From Micrococcales bacterium (lineage in GTDB: Bacteria; Actinomycetota; Actinomycetes; Actinomycetales; Cellulomonadaceae): a DNA stretch of 64,000 bases. Shown here piece after piece: positions 52,461 through 60,505 of this stretch (its first letter is position 1; the number at the start of each line of letters is the position of its first letter). The notes below the pieces were generated by a model. That model searched no databases and was not told where the DNA came from. It worked only from the letters and a program-made list of their open reading frames with translations. The translations under genes and the position numbers were made by a program. The stretch covers positions 1 through 64,000 of the forward strand of contig WRMB01000002.1 of assembly GCA_009777345.1 (NCBI GenBank), given 5' to 3'.

Positions 52461-54467
52461 TCATGGCGCGACCCGGTTGGTGTACAGGGTGACGACTGTT
52501 CCCTTGGCTCTCAGCGAGCCGCCTGACGGGTCCTGACCAAGGACCAGCCCCCGTTGGCGACCGTCGACGCTGACCTCGAACCCAGCGTCGACGAGCCGCT
52601 GCCTCGCCTGGTCGACCATCATCAGCGTGACGTCGGGCACCGGGTACAGCTCAGGTCCCTTGGAGACGGTGACGGCGATGGTGTCGCCGCGGTGCAGTGA
52701 GGTGCCCGCCTCGGGGGTCTGGCTGAGGATCTCGCCGGTCGGCCGGTCCGACCAGACCTCGCTGATGTCCAGTTGCAGCGCGGCGTCGTCGAGCAGTGTC
52801 TCGACCTCGGAGACGGTGCGGTCGACCAGCTCGGGCACGATGACCGGGGCCGGTCCCTTCGACACGGTGAGCGTCACCGTGTCGCCGCGCATCGCCTGGG
52901 TGCCGCCCGTCGCGTCGCTGCCGTCGGGCAGCGTGGCGCTCAGCACCTCCCCGGCCGGGACGGTGTCGCTGTAGTCCTCCAGGGGCGGGTCGGCACTGAC
53001 CAGGCCAGCCGCGGTGAGGGCCGCGACGGCGTCGGCGAGGTCCTTGCCGACCAGGCCGTCTGGTACCTGGATCCAGTCGGGGCCCTTGGACACCATGAGG
53101 GACACCTTGGCTCTGCGGTCCAGCCGGGTGCCTCTCTCCGGGTCGCTGGAGATCACCTTGCCCGGGGGCATCGTGGGGTGGAATGCCTCGGTGACCTGCG
53201 GTTCGAGATTGGCCTTGCGCAGGGCCGCCTCTGCGTCCGCCTGGTCCAGACCGACGACCATGGGGACCGTCGTCCTGGCTCCCGGGCCCTGTCCGAACCA
53301 CCAGACGGTCCCACCGCCGCCCAGCACCAGCAGCGCGACGACACCGCTGACCAGCCAGACCAGCGCGCGGCGCCGACGGTCCTCCTCCAGGGATCCGGGC
53401 GGAGCGACGGCAGGTGGCTGGGCGTACGACAGCAGGTGGTCGGGGCCGACCTCGGGTCCGGGGCCAGGTGTCGGACCGAGCCCCAGTCCCAGCGGCAGGG
53501 CGACCGTGGGGTCGCGTCCTGAGTCCGGCGAGAAGACCGCGGTCGCCGGGCCGGGTGCTGGCACCTCCGGGGCGTTCGTCCGGCCGACGGTGCCTGCGTT
53601 GCGGGCCAGCGTGCCGAGGTCCAGGTTTACCCGCAGGTGCTTGATCATCGCCAGGGCCGCGGCGGCGTCGACCGGCCGGTCTGCCGGGGCGCGGGCGGCC
53701 AGCGCCCGCACCAGGTCGTCCACCTCGGCGGGCATCCAGCTGACCAGGTCGGACGGGGCGGGGATCTCGTGGTGCACGTGCTGGAAGGCGATCTGCACCG
53801 GGCTGGTGCCGGAGAACGGCTGGCACCCGGTGAGGACCTCGTAGAGCAGCACGCCGACCGCGTACACGTCGGTGCGGGCGTCGGCGGTGCCCACCGAGAT
53901 GAGCTCGGGGGCCAGGTAGGCGGCGGTGCCCATGACGACGGACGCCCCGGTCGTCATCTCGGTGACCGCCCGGGCGAGGCCGAAGTCGGCCAGCTTGACC
54001 CGCCCGTCGGTGGCGATGAGCACGTTCTCCGGTTTCACGTCGCGGTGCACCAGCCCCGCGTGGTGGGCCGTGGCCAGGGCTTCGAGCACCTGCTCGACGA
54101 GGTCCAGCGCCTCGCCCAGCGGCAGCGCTTGACGGTCCACGAGCATCTGGCGCAGGTTGGTGCCGTCGACGTACTCCATCGCCAGGTAGGTGGTCCTGCC
54201 GTCGACCCCCTGGTCGAACACCTGGACCAGACCCGGGTGGACCAGCTTGGCCACGGTCCGGGCCTCGCGGCGGAACCGGGCGACGAAGTCGCCGTTCTGG
54301 GTGTCGGCCAGGTGCTGGTGCAGCACCTTGAGCGCGATCTCACGGTCCAGCCGCCTGTCCACCGCCAGGTAGACGGTCGCCATCCCGCCGCTGGCGATCC
54401 GGGAACGGACCTCGTACCGTCCGTCGACCACGTGCCCCAGCAAGGGGTCGGTCACAGTCGGCTCCAC
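52461..54467 (-). CDS. Ser/Thr protein kinase with four PASTA domains
   Basis: 668 residues from GTG 54467 (GTG 54455 possible). The kinase domain has ASGGMATVYLA, ALKVL, HRDVKPENVL and DFGLAR. A proline-rich linker and one membrane helix (LVWLVSGVVALLVLGGGGTVWWFG, about 345-368) precede four PASTA repeats outside the cell, each ending near VTVSKGP. PASTA kinases sense muropeptides or lipid II. The genomic place beside the small DNA-binding gene equals that of PknL in mycobacteria, but PknL lacks this PASTA set, so the protein is closer to PknB in build. Confidence 0.9.
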   Translation of the reverse strand: MEPTVTDPLLGHVVDGRYEVRSRIASGGMATVYLAVDRRLDREIALKVLHQHLADTQNGDFVARFRREARTVAKLVHPGLVQVFDQGVDGRTTYLAMEYVDGTNLRQMLVDRQALPLGEALDLVEQVLEALATAHHAGLVHRDVKPENVLIATDGRVKLADFGLARAVTEMTTGASVVMGTAAYLAPELISVGTADARTDVYAVGVLLYEVLTGCQPFSGTSPVQIAFQHVHHEIPAPSDLVSWMPAEVDDLVRALAARAPADRPVDAAAALAMIKHLRVNLDLGTLARNAGTVGRTNAPEVPAPGPATAVFSPDSGRDPTVALPLGLGLGPTPGPGPEVGPDHLLSYAQPPAVAPPGSLEEDRRRRALVWLVSGVVALLVLGGGGTVWWFGQGPGARTTVPMVVGLDQADAEAALRKANLEPQVTEAFHPTMPPGKVISSDPERGTRLDRRAKVSLMVSKGPDWIQVPDGLVGKDLADAVAALTAAGLVSADPPLEDYSDTVPAGEVLSATLPDGSDATGGTQAMRGDTVTLTVSKGPAPVIVPELVDRTVSEVETLLDDAALQLDISEVWSDRPTGEILSQTPEAGTSLHRGDTIAVTVSKGPELYPVPDVTLMMVDQARQRLVDAGFEVSVDGRQRGLVLGQDPSGGSLRAKGTVVTLYTNRVAP

Positions 54468-54630
54468 AGTCCCGGACTCTACGTCATCGGACGCGGCTGT
54501 AGGTGCCGATCGTGGTCCGCCTTGCGTCGGCGCGGGCGAATTCGCGGGCGCAGGACGGTGGGGGACGGTTCCTGCTGTGCTCACCTGAGAACCGGAGGAC
54601 AGCAGGACCGGCGTACTGCCAGAGCCTGGG

Positions 54631-54636
54631 TAGGCT
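54631..54636 (+). promoter_or_regulatory. Leaderless-type -10 box of the Rv2175c-like gene
   Basis: TAGGCT stands 8 bases before GTG 54645 with no ribosome site between. Confidence 0.4.
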
Positions 54637-54644
54637 GGGCCCTC

Positions 54645-55055
54645 GTGAACGCTACGGACAGCGAAACGGTCGGTGCGGGTGCTGGTTCTTGGCTGACCGT
54701 TCCCGACCTGGCCGAGCGTCTCGGTCTGACGCTCGCGAAGGCGCGGCGGCTGGTCAGCGACCGTTACGTGCTGGGCACCCGGCGTGACGGGGTGCTCGTC
54801 GTACCCGCGGAGTTCCTGGTACCGGGGCACCTGGCCAACCCGGCCGCGCCCGGCGACCCGGCGTCGGCCCCAGCCTGGGTGGTGCTGGCGTCGCTGCCAG
54901 GCACCATCACCGTCCTGACCGACGTGGGGTTCTCCGACGACGAGGCGCTGGACTGGCTGTTCGCTCCCGACGACCAGCTCGGTACCACCCCGGTCGCGGC
55001 GCTGCGCGCCGGGCACAAGTCCGCGGTCCGCCGGCTGGCCCAGTCCCTGCTGTGA
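54645..55055 (+). CDS. Rv2175c-like DNA-binding protein
   Basis: 136 residues. LTVPDLAERLGLTLAKARRLVSDR is a winged-helix/HTH segment near residues 17-40; the C-terminal domain (GTITVLTDVGFSDDEALDWLF) matches the small actinobacterial Rv2175c family. In mycobacteria this protein is a substrate of the adjacent kinase PknL, phosphorylated near its N-terminus. Here it is divergent from the PASTA kinase gene, and the N-terminal TDSET could be the target, by analogy only. Confidence 0.88.
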   Translation: MNATDSETVGAGAGSWLTVPDLAERLGLTLAKARRLVSDRYVLGTRRDGVLVVPAEFLVPGHLANPAAPGDPASAPAWVVLASLPGTITVLTDVGFSDDEALDWLFAPDDQLGTTPVAALRAGHKSAVRRLAQSLL

Positions 55056-55071
55056 GGTGACGGTCGCGGTG

Positions 55072-56169
55072 TCAGGCCCGCCGGGCGACGGCGGCCTGGG
55101 CCAGGGTGCGCAGCGTGGAGGCGGCCGGGTCGGCCCAGCCCTGGTCGTCGATCAGCGCCAGGGCCTGGGCGGACAGGCGGGTGATCATCGCCTCGACGTC
55201 GGCCACCGCCCCGGTGGCCTCGATCGCCGCGGTGAGCCGGGCGACATCGGCGGCGGAGGCGTCGCGGTTGCCCAGGACCGTGCCGAGCAGCCGCAGGGTG
55301 GTCTCGTCGAAGGCGCCGCGGGCGCGGGCCGTCGCCCGGGCGACGATCACGGTCCGCTTGCCCTCGCGCAGGTCGTCGCCGATGGGCTTGCCGGTGACGT
55401 CCGGGTCGCCGAGCAGGCCGAGCAGGTCGTCGCGCAGCTGGAACGCCTCGCCCAGCGGCAGGCCGACCGCCCGGCAGACGGCGACCTGGTCGTCGTCGGC
55501 ACCGGCCAGCAGCGCACCGATAACTAGCGGGTGCTCCACGGAGTAGCGGGCGGACTTGGCCCGGATCACCTGGCGGGCCCGGGCCTCGTCGTCGGTATCG
55601 GCGCCCCAGGGGCGGGCCTGGGAGAACATGTCCAGGTACTGGCCGAGCTCGACCTCGGCGCGCATCAGGTCGAACACGTCGCGGATGGCGTCGGCCCGCT
55701 CCTTGGGCTCGTCGCGCAGCGCGGCGGTCAGCGCAGCGTCGGAGGCCACCAGGGCCAGGTCGCCGAGCAGGACCGCCGCTGCATCGCCGAAGCGGCGCGG
55801 GTGGCCGGTCAGTCCCTGGTCCTGGTGCAGGGCGGCGAACGCCTGGTGCACCGCGGGTCGGCCCCGGCGGGTGTCGGAGTCGTCCATGACGTCGTCGTGG
55901 ATCAGCGCGGCGGCCTGGAACAGCTCGTGGGCGGCCCCGATGCTGACCACGGCGGCGACCTGCGGGCTGTCCGGCTCGCCGCCGTGCACCCGCCAGCCCC
56001 AGTAGGTGAACGAGGCGCGCAGCCGCTTGCCGCCGTCGAGCATCTGGGCGAGGACGTCGACCATGGGCGCGGCGTCGGGTGCGACGGTGCCGACCAGGTC
56101 GCGCAGGGCCGCGGTCTGCTCGGCCAGGGCCTCGTCCACCGCCGCCCGGGGGTCCTCAGCCGTTGCCAT
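55072..56169 (-). CDS. idsA: Polyprenyl (geranylgeranyl-type) diphosphate synthase
   Basis: 365 residues. The first Asp-rich motif is DDVMDDSDTRRGRPAVH; the second is QLRDDLLGLLGD. The KRLRASF substrate loop lies near residue 50. It extends prenyl diphosphates by head-to-tail condensation; chain length cannot be set from sequence. The gene follows the lipoprotein gene on the same strand with a 14-base overlap. It converges with the Rv2175c-like gene, as in the mycobacterial idsA2 region. Confidence 0.9.
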   Translation of the reverse strand: MATAEDPRAAVDEALAEQTAALRDLVGTVAPDAAPMVDVLAQMLDGGKRLRASFTYWGWRVHGGEPDSPQVAAVVSIGAAHELFQAAALIHDDVMDDSDTRRGRPAVHQAFAALHQDQGLTGHPRRFGDAAAVLLGDLALVASDAALTAALRDEPKERADAIRDVFDLMRAEVELGQYLDMFSQARPWGADTDDEARARQVIRAKSARYSVEHPLVIGALLAGADDDQVAVCRAVGLPLGEAFQLRDDLLGLLGDPDVTGKPIGDDLREGKRTVIVARATARARGAFDETTLRLLGTVLGNRDASAADVARLTAAIEATGAVADVEAMITRLSAQALALIDDQGWADPAASTLRTLAQAAVARRA

Positions 56170-56662
56170 CGGGCACCTGGGTCATGACTGAGCCTCCTAT
56201 GGTGAGGGTGCGGACGGTGCCGTCGTCGAGGACTGCCATGTTAAGAACCTCGCCTTCGGCGCGGGAGAAGGTGGACAGGGCCGCGGCGCCGGCAGCCGGG
56301 GGGTCGGTCTGCTCGGCGAACCCGGCGGCCAGCAGCGGCTGCCGCGCGGTGTCGAGCAGCTCGGCGACGTCCATGGTGGTGCGGATGTTGAAGCTGATGT
56401 TCCAGAACCCGTCAGCCTGGGTGGCGCACGACACCAACAGCTCGGCGCCGGGCGGCAGCGGCAGCAGCTCGGTCGGGAACCCTGGGGGCGGTGCGTCGAC
56501 CGGGCAGCCAGGATCACCCGGGGTCAGGAGCGCGGTGGGGGTGGGCCGCACCGGCGCGCTGGTGGGCGCCAACGAGGCCGGCTCGGACGTCGCGCACCCC
56601 GCTGACAGGGCCGTGACCAGGACAACCGCCAGCGCGGCGGTGACACCCGGTCGGTCAGCCAT
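56156..56662 (-). CDS. Putative lipoprotein
   Basis: 168 residues. A signal peptide (VTAALAVVLVTALSAGC) ends in the lipobox LSAGC, so Cys23 should be lipidated after cleavage. A Pro/Thr-rich spacer precedes a small alpha/beta domain with no match known to me. It overlaps the prenyl synthase gene by 14 bases and is divergent from the DUF4192 gene. Confidence 0.8.
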   Translation of the reverse strand: MADRPGVTAALAVVLVTALSAGCATSEPASLAPTSAPVRPTPTALLTPGDPGCPVDAPPPGFPTELLPLPPGAELLVSCATQADGFWNISFNIRTTMDVAELLDTARQPLLAAGFAEQTDPPAAGAAALSTFSRAEGEVLNMAVLDDGTVRTLTIGGSVMTQVPDGNG

Positions 56663-56776
56663 GACTCCAGCCTAGCTGTCTGTCGAACCGTCCCCAGCCC
56701 ACGTCCGTGCACGGTCGTCCACAGAAAGGCCCGCGACGGTCCATAGGACGGGTCCCGTCGGCGGTGAGGTAGAGGC

Positions 56777-57958
56777 ATGACGACGATCACCATCTCCCAT
56801 CCCCGCGAGCTGCTGGCCCTGGTGCCCCACCAGATCGGGTTCGTGCCCGAGGACTCGGTCGTGGTGCTGAGCCTGCGCCGCCCGCGCGGCCGTCTCGGGC
56901 TGGTGGCCCGGGTCGACCTGGCCGGGCTCGCCGACCGCGTCGACGGTCCGCGCCTGGCGCACGGCCTGGTCAGGCACCTGGAACGCGACCACGCCCGCTC
57001 CGTCGTGCTCGTGGTCTACACCGCTGCCGACCCGCGCGGCGTCGACCACCCGGCCCACCAGGCCGTGCGGCGGCTGCGCCGGGTCGGGGAGGGCGCCTTC
57101 GGTCCGATACCGGCCTGGGCGGTGACCCGCACCGGGTACCTCAACCTCGACTGCGTCGGCGAGTGCTGCCCGCCGGGCGGACGGCCGCTGACCGAGCTGT
57201 CCAGCAGCGCCGTCGGGGTGCGGATGGTCGTGGCCGGCTCTGCGGTGGCCGACCGGCGTGAGGACGTGGCGACCATCGCCCCGGCCTCGGGCCAGGCGCG
57301 TCGGGCCGTGGCCCGGGTGTGCGCCCGCTGGGCGGCTCGTGGCGCCTGCGCGGCAACGGAAGGGGCGCTGCCGCTGGAGCGCTGGCGGACCGACAGCGTC
57401 CAGGCGTGGCGCGACGAGGTGGCCCGGGCCGCGGCCCGTCCCGGTACCGGGCACGGGTCACGCCTCGGCCGGGTCGAGGCGGGCCTGCGCGACGGACGGG
57501 TGCGTGACGCGGTACTCGCCGCGATGGTCCCGGGCAGCGGCGACCTGCCCGAACGGCTGGTGCGCGGAGTCCAGGCAGACCCGGAGGCCAGCCGCGCGCT
57601 GACCGCCGCCCTGGACCGGGTGTTCTCGCTACGCTCGACCGGCTCGGACAGGCAAGCCAGCTCGCTTGCCTCTCGCCTCGACCGGGCGCACCGGCCGTCC
57701 GCCGCGGCGCCACCCCCGCGGCCGTCCGACGCCTGTGTGCGCGTCCTGGAGGGCGTGGTGGCGCACGGTCGTCGTGACCACCAGGCCCCGGCGCTGACCC
57801 TGCTGGCGCTGGCTGCCTGGTGGGCGGGGGAGGGTGCCCGCGCGAACCTGCTGCTGAGCAGGGCGTTGCACGACGATCCGGACCACCAGCTGGCCCTGCT
57901 GCTGGCTCAGGCGACCGCGGCTGGCGTGGTTCCGGGCTGGGTCGTGGCCCGCCGATGA
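56777..57958 (+). CDS. DUF4192 family protein
   Basis: 393 residues. The opening (ITISHPRELLALVPHQIGFVP, EDSVVVLSLR) and the inner stretch VVAGSAVADRREDVATIAP are typical of DUF4192, a protein of unknown role conserved in actinobacteria and often near sigA. TAGAGG lies 3 bases before the ATG, so the transcript start is unclear. Followed by sigA after a 104-base gap. Confidence 0.85.
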   Translation: MTTITISHPRELLALVPHQIGFVPEDSVVVLSLRRPRGRLGLVARVDLAGLADRVDGPRLAHGLVRHLERDHARSVVLVVYTAADPRGVDHPAHQAVRRLRRVGEGAFGPIPAWAVTRTGYLNLDCVGECCPPGGRPLTELSSSAVGVRMVVAGSAVADRREDVATIAPASGQARRAVARVCARWAARGACAATEGALPLERWRTDSVQAWRDEVARAAARPGTGHGSRLGRVEAGLRDGRVRDAVLAAMVPGSGDLPERLVRGVQADPEASRALTAALDRVFSLRSTGSDRQASSLASRLDRAHRPSAAAPPPRPSDACVRVLEGVVAHGRRDHQAPALTLLALAAWWAGEGARANLLLSRALHDDPDHQLALLLAQATAAGVVPGWVVARR

Positions 57959-58062
57959 CCAGCAACGAGAGGTCGGCGGGCGGCAGACCCCCGCGCATCG
58001 GTACAATACGAGTTCGTCCAGCGGCTCAGCGAGCCGATTGACTGGTTGCCGAAAGGTCCCCT

Positions 58063-59613
58063 GTGCCCTCCAAGACTTCAGTCTCCATGCCCGCAGACGA
58101 GTCCGCTGTCGACCAGTCCACCGAGGATTCCGCCGTCCCCGAGCCCCGGCGGCCCTCACGACGCCCCAAGGCCCGCAAGACCGCTGCCGCCGCTCCCAGC
58201 GCCGGTCAGGACGCCGACTCGCCGTCCGGTACCGCCGGGTCGGGCCCGGCGAAGGCCAGCACCAGGACTCGTACCGCCAGGACCACCAAGGCCAGGACCA
58301 CCGCCAAGGCCGACGCTGCCGAGCCGACGCAGGCCCCGGCCGAGAGCGCACCGGCCAGGCGGAGCAGGGCCAAGGCCAAGTCCGAACCGGCTCCGGTCGA
58401 GACGGAGGACGTCGTCGAGGACGAGGACGCCGAGCCGAACGAGGTCGAAGACCTCACCGATATCGAGGAGGTCGATGTCGAGGCGGAGGTCGGCGATGTC
58501 GTCGGCGACGACGTCTCGGGCGACGACGAGCCGACCGACGAGCCGGACGAGTCCGACGACCCGGACGACACCAAGACCGCCAAGCCGACGAAGGCCAAGG
58601 GCCCCGCCGTTGTCGAGGAGCCCGAGCCGGAGGACTCCGGCTTCGTCTTCTCCGACGCCGACGACGACGACGCCCCTGCCCAGCAGGTCGTCACCGCCGG
58701 TGCCACCGCCGACCCGGTGAAGGACTACCTCAAGCAGATCGGCAAGGTCGCGCTGCTCAACGCCGAGCAGGAGGTCGAGCTGGCCAAGCGGATCGAGGCG
58801 GGCCTGTTCGCCGAGGAGAAGCTGGCCAAGGAGCGCGACGAGCTGGTCGGCAAGCTGCGCCGCGAGCTGGAGTGGATCGCCCAGGACGGCCGCCGCGCCA
58901 AGAACCACCTGCTGGAGGCCAACCTGCGCCTGGTGGTCTCCCTGGCCAAGCGGTACACCGGCCGGGGGATGCTGTTCCTGGACCTCATCCAGGAGGGCAA
59001 CCTGGGCCTGATCCGCGCGGTGGAGAAGTTCGACTACACCAAGGGCTACAAGTTCTCCACCTACGCCACCTGGTGGATCCGCCAGGCCATCACCCGCGCC
59101 ATGGCCGACCAGGCCCGGACCATCCGGATCCCGGTGCACATGGTCGAGGTGATCAACAAGCTGGCGAGGGTGCAGCGTCAGATGCTGCAGGACCTGGGCC
59201 GCGAGCCCACCCCCGAAGAGCTGGCCAGAGAGCTGGACATGACCCCGGAGAAGGTCGTCGAGGTCCAGAAGTACGGCCGTGAGCCGATCTCCCTGGCCAC
59301 GCCGCTGGGCGAGGACGGCGACAGCGAGTTCGGCGACCTCATCGAGGACTCCGAGGCCGTCGTGCCCGCCGACGCGGTCAGCTTCACCCTCCTGCAGGAG
59401 CAGCTGCACCAGGTGCTGGACACCCTGTCCGAGCGCGAGGCGGGCGTGGTGTCCATGCGCTTCGGCCTCACGGACGGTCAGCCCAAGACCCTGGACGAGA
59501 TCGGCAAGGTGTACGGCGTCACCCGGGAACGGATCCGCCAGATCGAGTCCAAGACCATGTCCAAGCTGCGCCACCCGTCACGCTCCCAGGTGCTGCGCGA
59601 CTACCTGGACTGA
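58063..59613 (+). CDS. sigA: Primary RNA polymerase sigma factor
   Basis: 516 residues. The first 215 or so are low-complexity: an Ala/Lys/Arg-rich part, then a long acidic stretch. Region 1.2 ([20 protein letters not shown]), region 2 ([40 protein letters not shown]), region 3, and region 4.2 ([20 protein letters not shown]) follow intact. This is the housekeeping HrdB/SigA type. TACAAT at 58,000-58,005 could be a -10 box about 60 bases upstream. GTG 58063 is the likely start. Confidence 0.95.
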   Translation: MPSKTSVSMPADESAVDQSTEDSAVPEPRRPSRRPKARKTAAAAPSAGQDADSPSGTAGSGPAKASTRTRTARTTKARTTAKADAAEPTQAPAESAPARRSRAKAKSEPAPVETEDVVEDEDAEPNEVEDLTDIEEVDVEAEVGDVVGDDVSGDDEPTDEPDESDDPDDTKTAKPTKAKGPAVVEEPEPEDSGFVFSDADDDDAPAQQVVTAGATADPVKDYLKQIGKVALLNAEQEVELAKRIEAGLFAEEKLAKERDELVGKLRRELEWIAQDGRRAKNHLLEANLRLVVSLAKRYTGRGMLFLDLIQEGNLGLIRAVEKFDYTKGYKFSTYATWWIRQAITRAMADQARTIRIPVHMVEVINKLARVQRQMLQDLGREPTPEELARELDMTPEKVVEVQKYGREPISLATPLGEDGDSEFGDLIEDSEAVVPADAVSFTLLQEQLHQVLDTLSEREAGVVSMRFGLTDGQPKTLDEIGKVYGVTRERIRQIESKTMSKLRHPSRSQVLRDYLD

Positions 59614-59726
59614 GACCTGTGCCGTCTGAACTGCGTTCGTGCAGATCAAGTGCCCTGTTTGGGTGACTGACCCGCCAAGAGTACCCCCGAGCCCAGACGT
59701 GGTCGGCAGCGTACGTGACCGCGTCG

Positions 59727-59765
59727 ACCGGCGAACGCCAACAGGTGGCGTTCTCGCCGGTCGGT
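59727..59765. terminator. Hairpin between sigA and the ParE module
   Basis: GACCGGCGAACGCCA pairs with TGGCGTTCTCGCCGGTC apart from a two-base bulge. It lies between the converging sigA and toxin genes and may serve both. The region 59,614-59,782 holds no gene. Confidence 0.5.
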
Positions 59766-59782
59766 CTGACTGTACGTCGGGG

Positions 59783-60100
59783 CTAGAGGTCTTCGAGGCG
59801 CTTGCGCCAGTAGCCTGGGCGCCTGCGTGCGTGCGCGTAGGCGACGACGATCACCTCGTCGTCGCGGACGAAGTAGATGATTCCGTAAGGGAAGACGTCG
59901 ATGCTCTTTCGGCGAACCCGCGGGAGGCGACGCCCCCGGTACAGGGGCGGTGCGTCTGGCCACTGCCGGACGAAGGCGACGCCAGCAGCGATCTCGTCCG
60001 CGAGGCGGTCACCCAGACCAGGTTCCTGGTCGTCGTACCAGTCGAGGGCGGAGAAGAGCTCTTCGCGAGCAGCCGGGTGCTCTCTCCAGTGCAGGGTCAC
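59783..60100 (-). CDS. RelE/ParE-family toxin
   Basis: 105 residues from GTG 60100, which overlaps the antitoxin stop (GTGA). REHPAAREELFSALDWYDDQ, then GRRLPRVRRKSIDVFPYGIIYFV and VVAYAHARRRPGYWRKRL, follow the ParE fold (two helices then a beta sheet with basic end). ParE members poison gyrase and RelE members cut mRNA; which applies here is not known. The PGYW-R end is typical of ParE-type proteins. Confidence 0.9.
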   Translation of the reverse strand: MTLHWREHPAAREELFSALDWYDDQEPGLGDRLADEIAAGVAFVRQWPDAPPLYRGRRLPRVRRKSIDVFPYGIIYFVRDDEVIVVAYAHARRRPGYWRKRLEDL

Positions 60101-60336
60101 TTGCGTCGCGCTGCCATCCGGGCGCGGGCCATGGCCAGGGTCTCTTCGCCGTCGACGAGCGCGACCTTGCCGGTGAGGATCTCCTCGACCCGGTGGTCGA
60201 CCTCCTCGTCCCAGGCGGCGTCGATCTCGGCCTGCTCGGACTCGTCGACATGCTGGAGAGCGAGTGCGGCGATCTCGCGCTCGTCGGCATCGAGCGCCCT
60301 GCCCGCTTCGATGTAGTCCGCCAACCGTGGTGTCAT
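60097..60336 (-). CDS. Addiction-module antitoxin (TIGR02574-type)
   Basis: 79 residues. Pattern DADEREIAALALQHVDES, then AAWDEEVDHRVEEILTGKVA, fits the short antitoxin family commonly paired with ParE-type toxins. It precedes and overlaps its toxin by four bases. No clear palindromic operator was found upstream. Confidence 0.85.
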   Translation of the reverse strand: MTPRLADYIEAGRALDADEREIAALALQHVDESEQAEIDAAWDEEVDHRVEEILTGKVALVDGEETLAMARARMAARRK

Positions 60337-60505
60337 GCATCGAGTGTACGGCGGCACCCCGACATCAGACAGGGCCGTCTGGGCTTCAGCCGACCATGTC
60401 GGCCGTCCGCTTCTGGCTGGTCTATGGTGGGAGGGCAGATGCGGCATACCGGGCATCGGCAAGGGCAGGACCATCGGGTTTCACCGTCTAGGGGAAGGTG
60501 GGGAC

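Noticed and set aside
54468..55016. Extended N-terminus of the PASTA kinase
   Set aside because: It would lie antisense to the Rv2175c-like gene and across the divergent promoters, and the kinase domain starts normally after GTG 54467.
58156..59574. Long minus-strand open frame opposite sigA
   Set aside because: Antisense shadow rich in Leu/Val/Gly; the plus strand is an unmistakable sigma factor.
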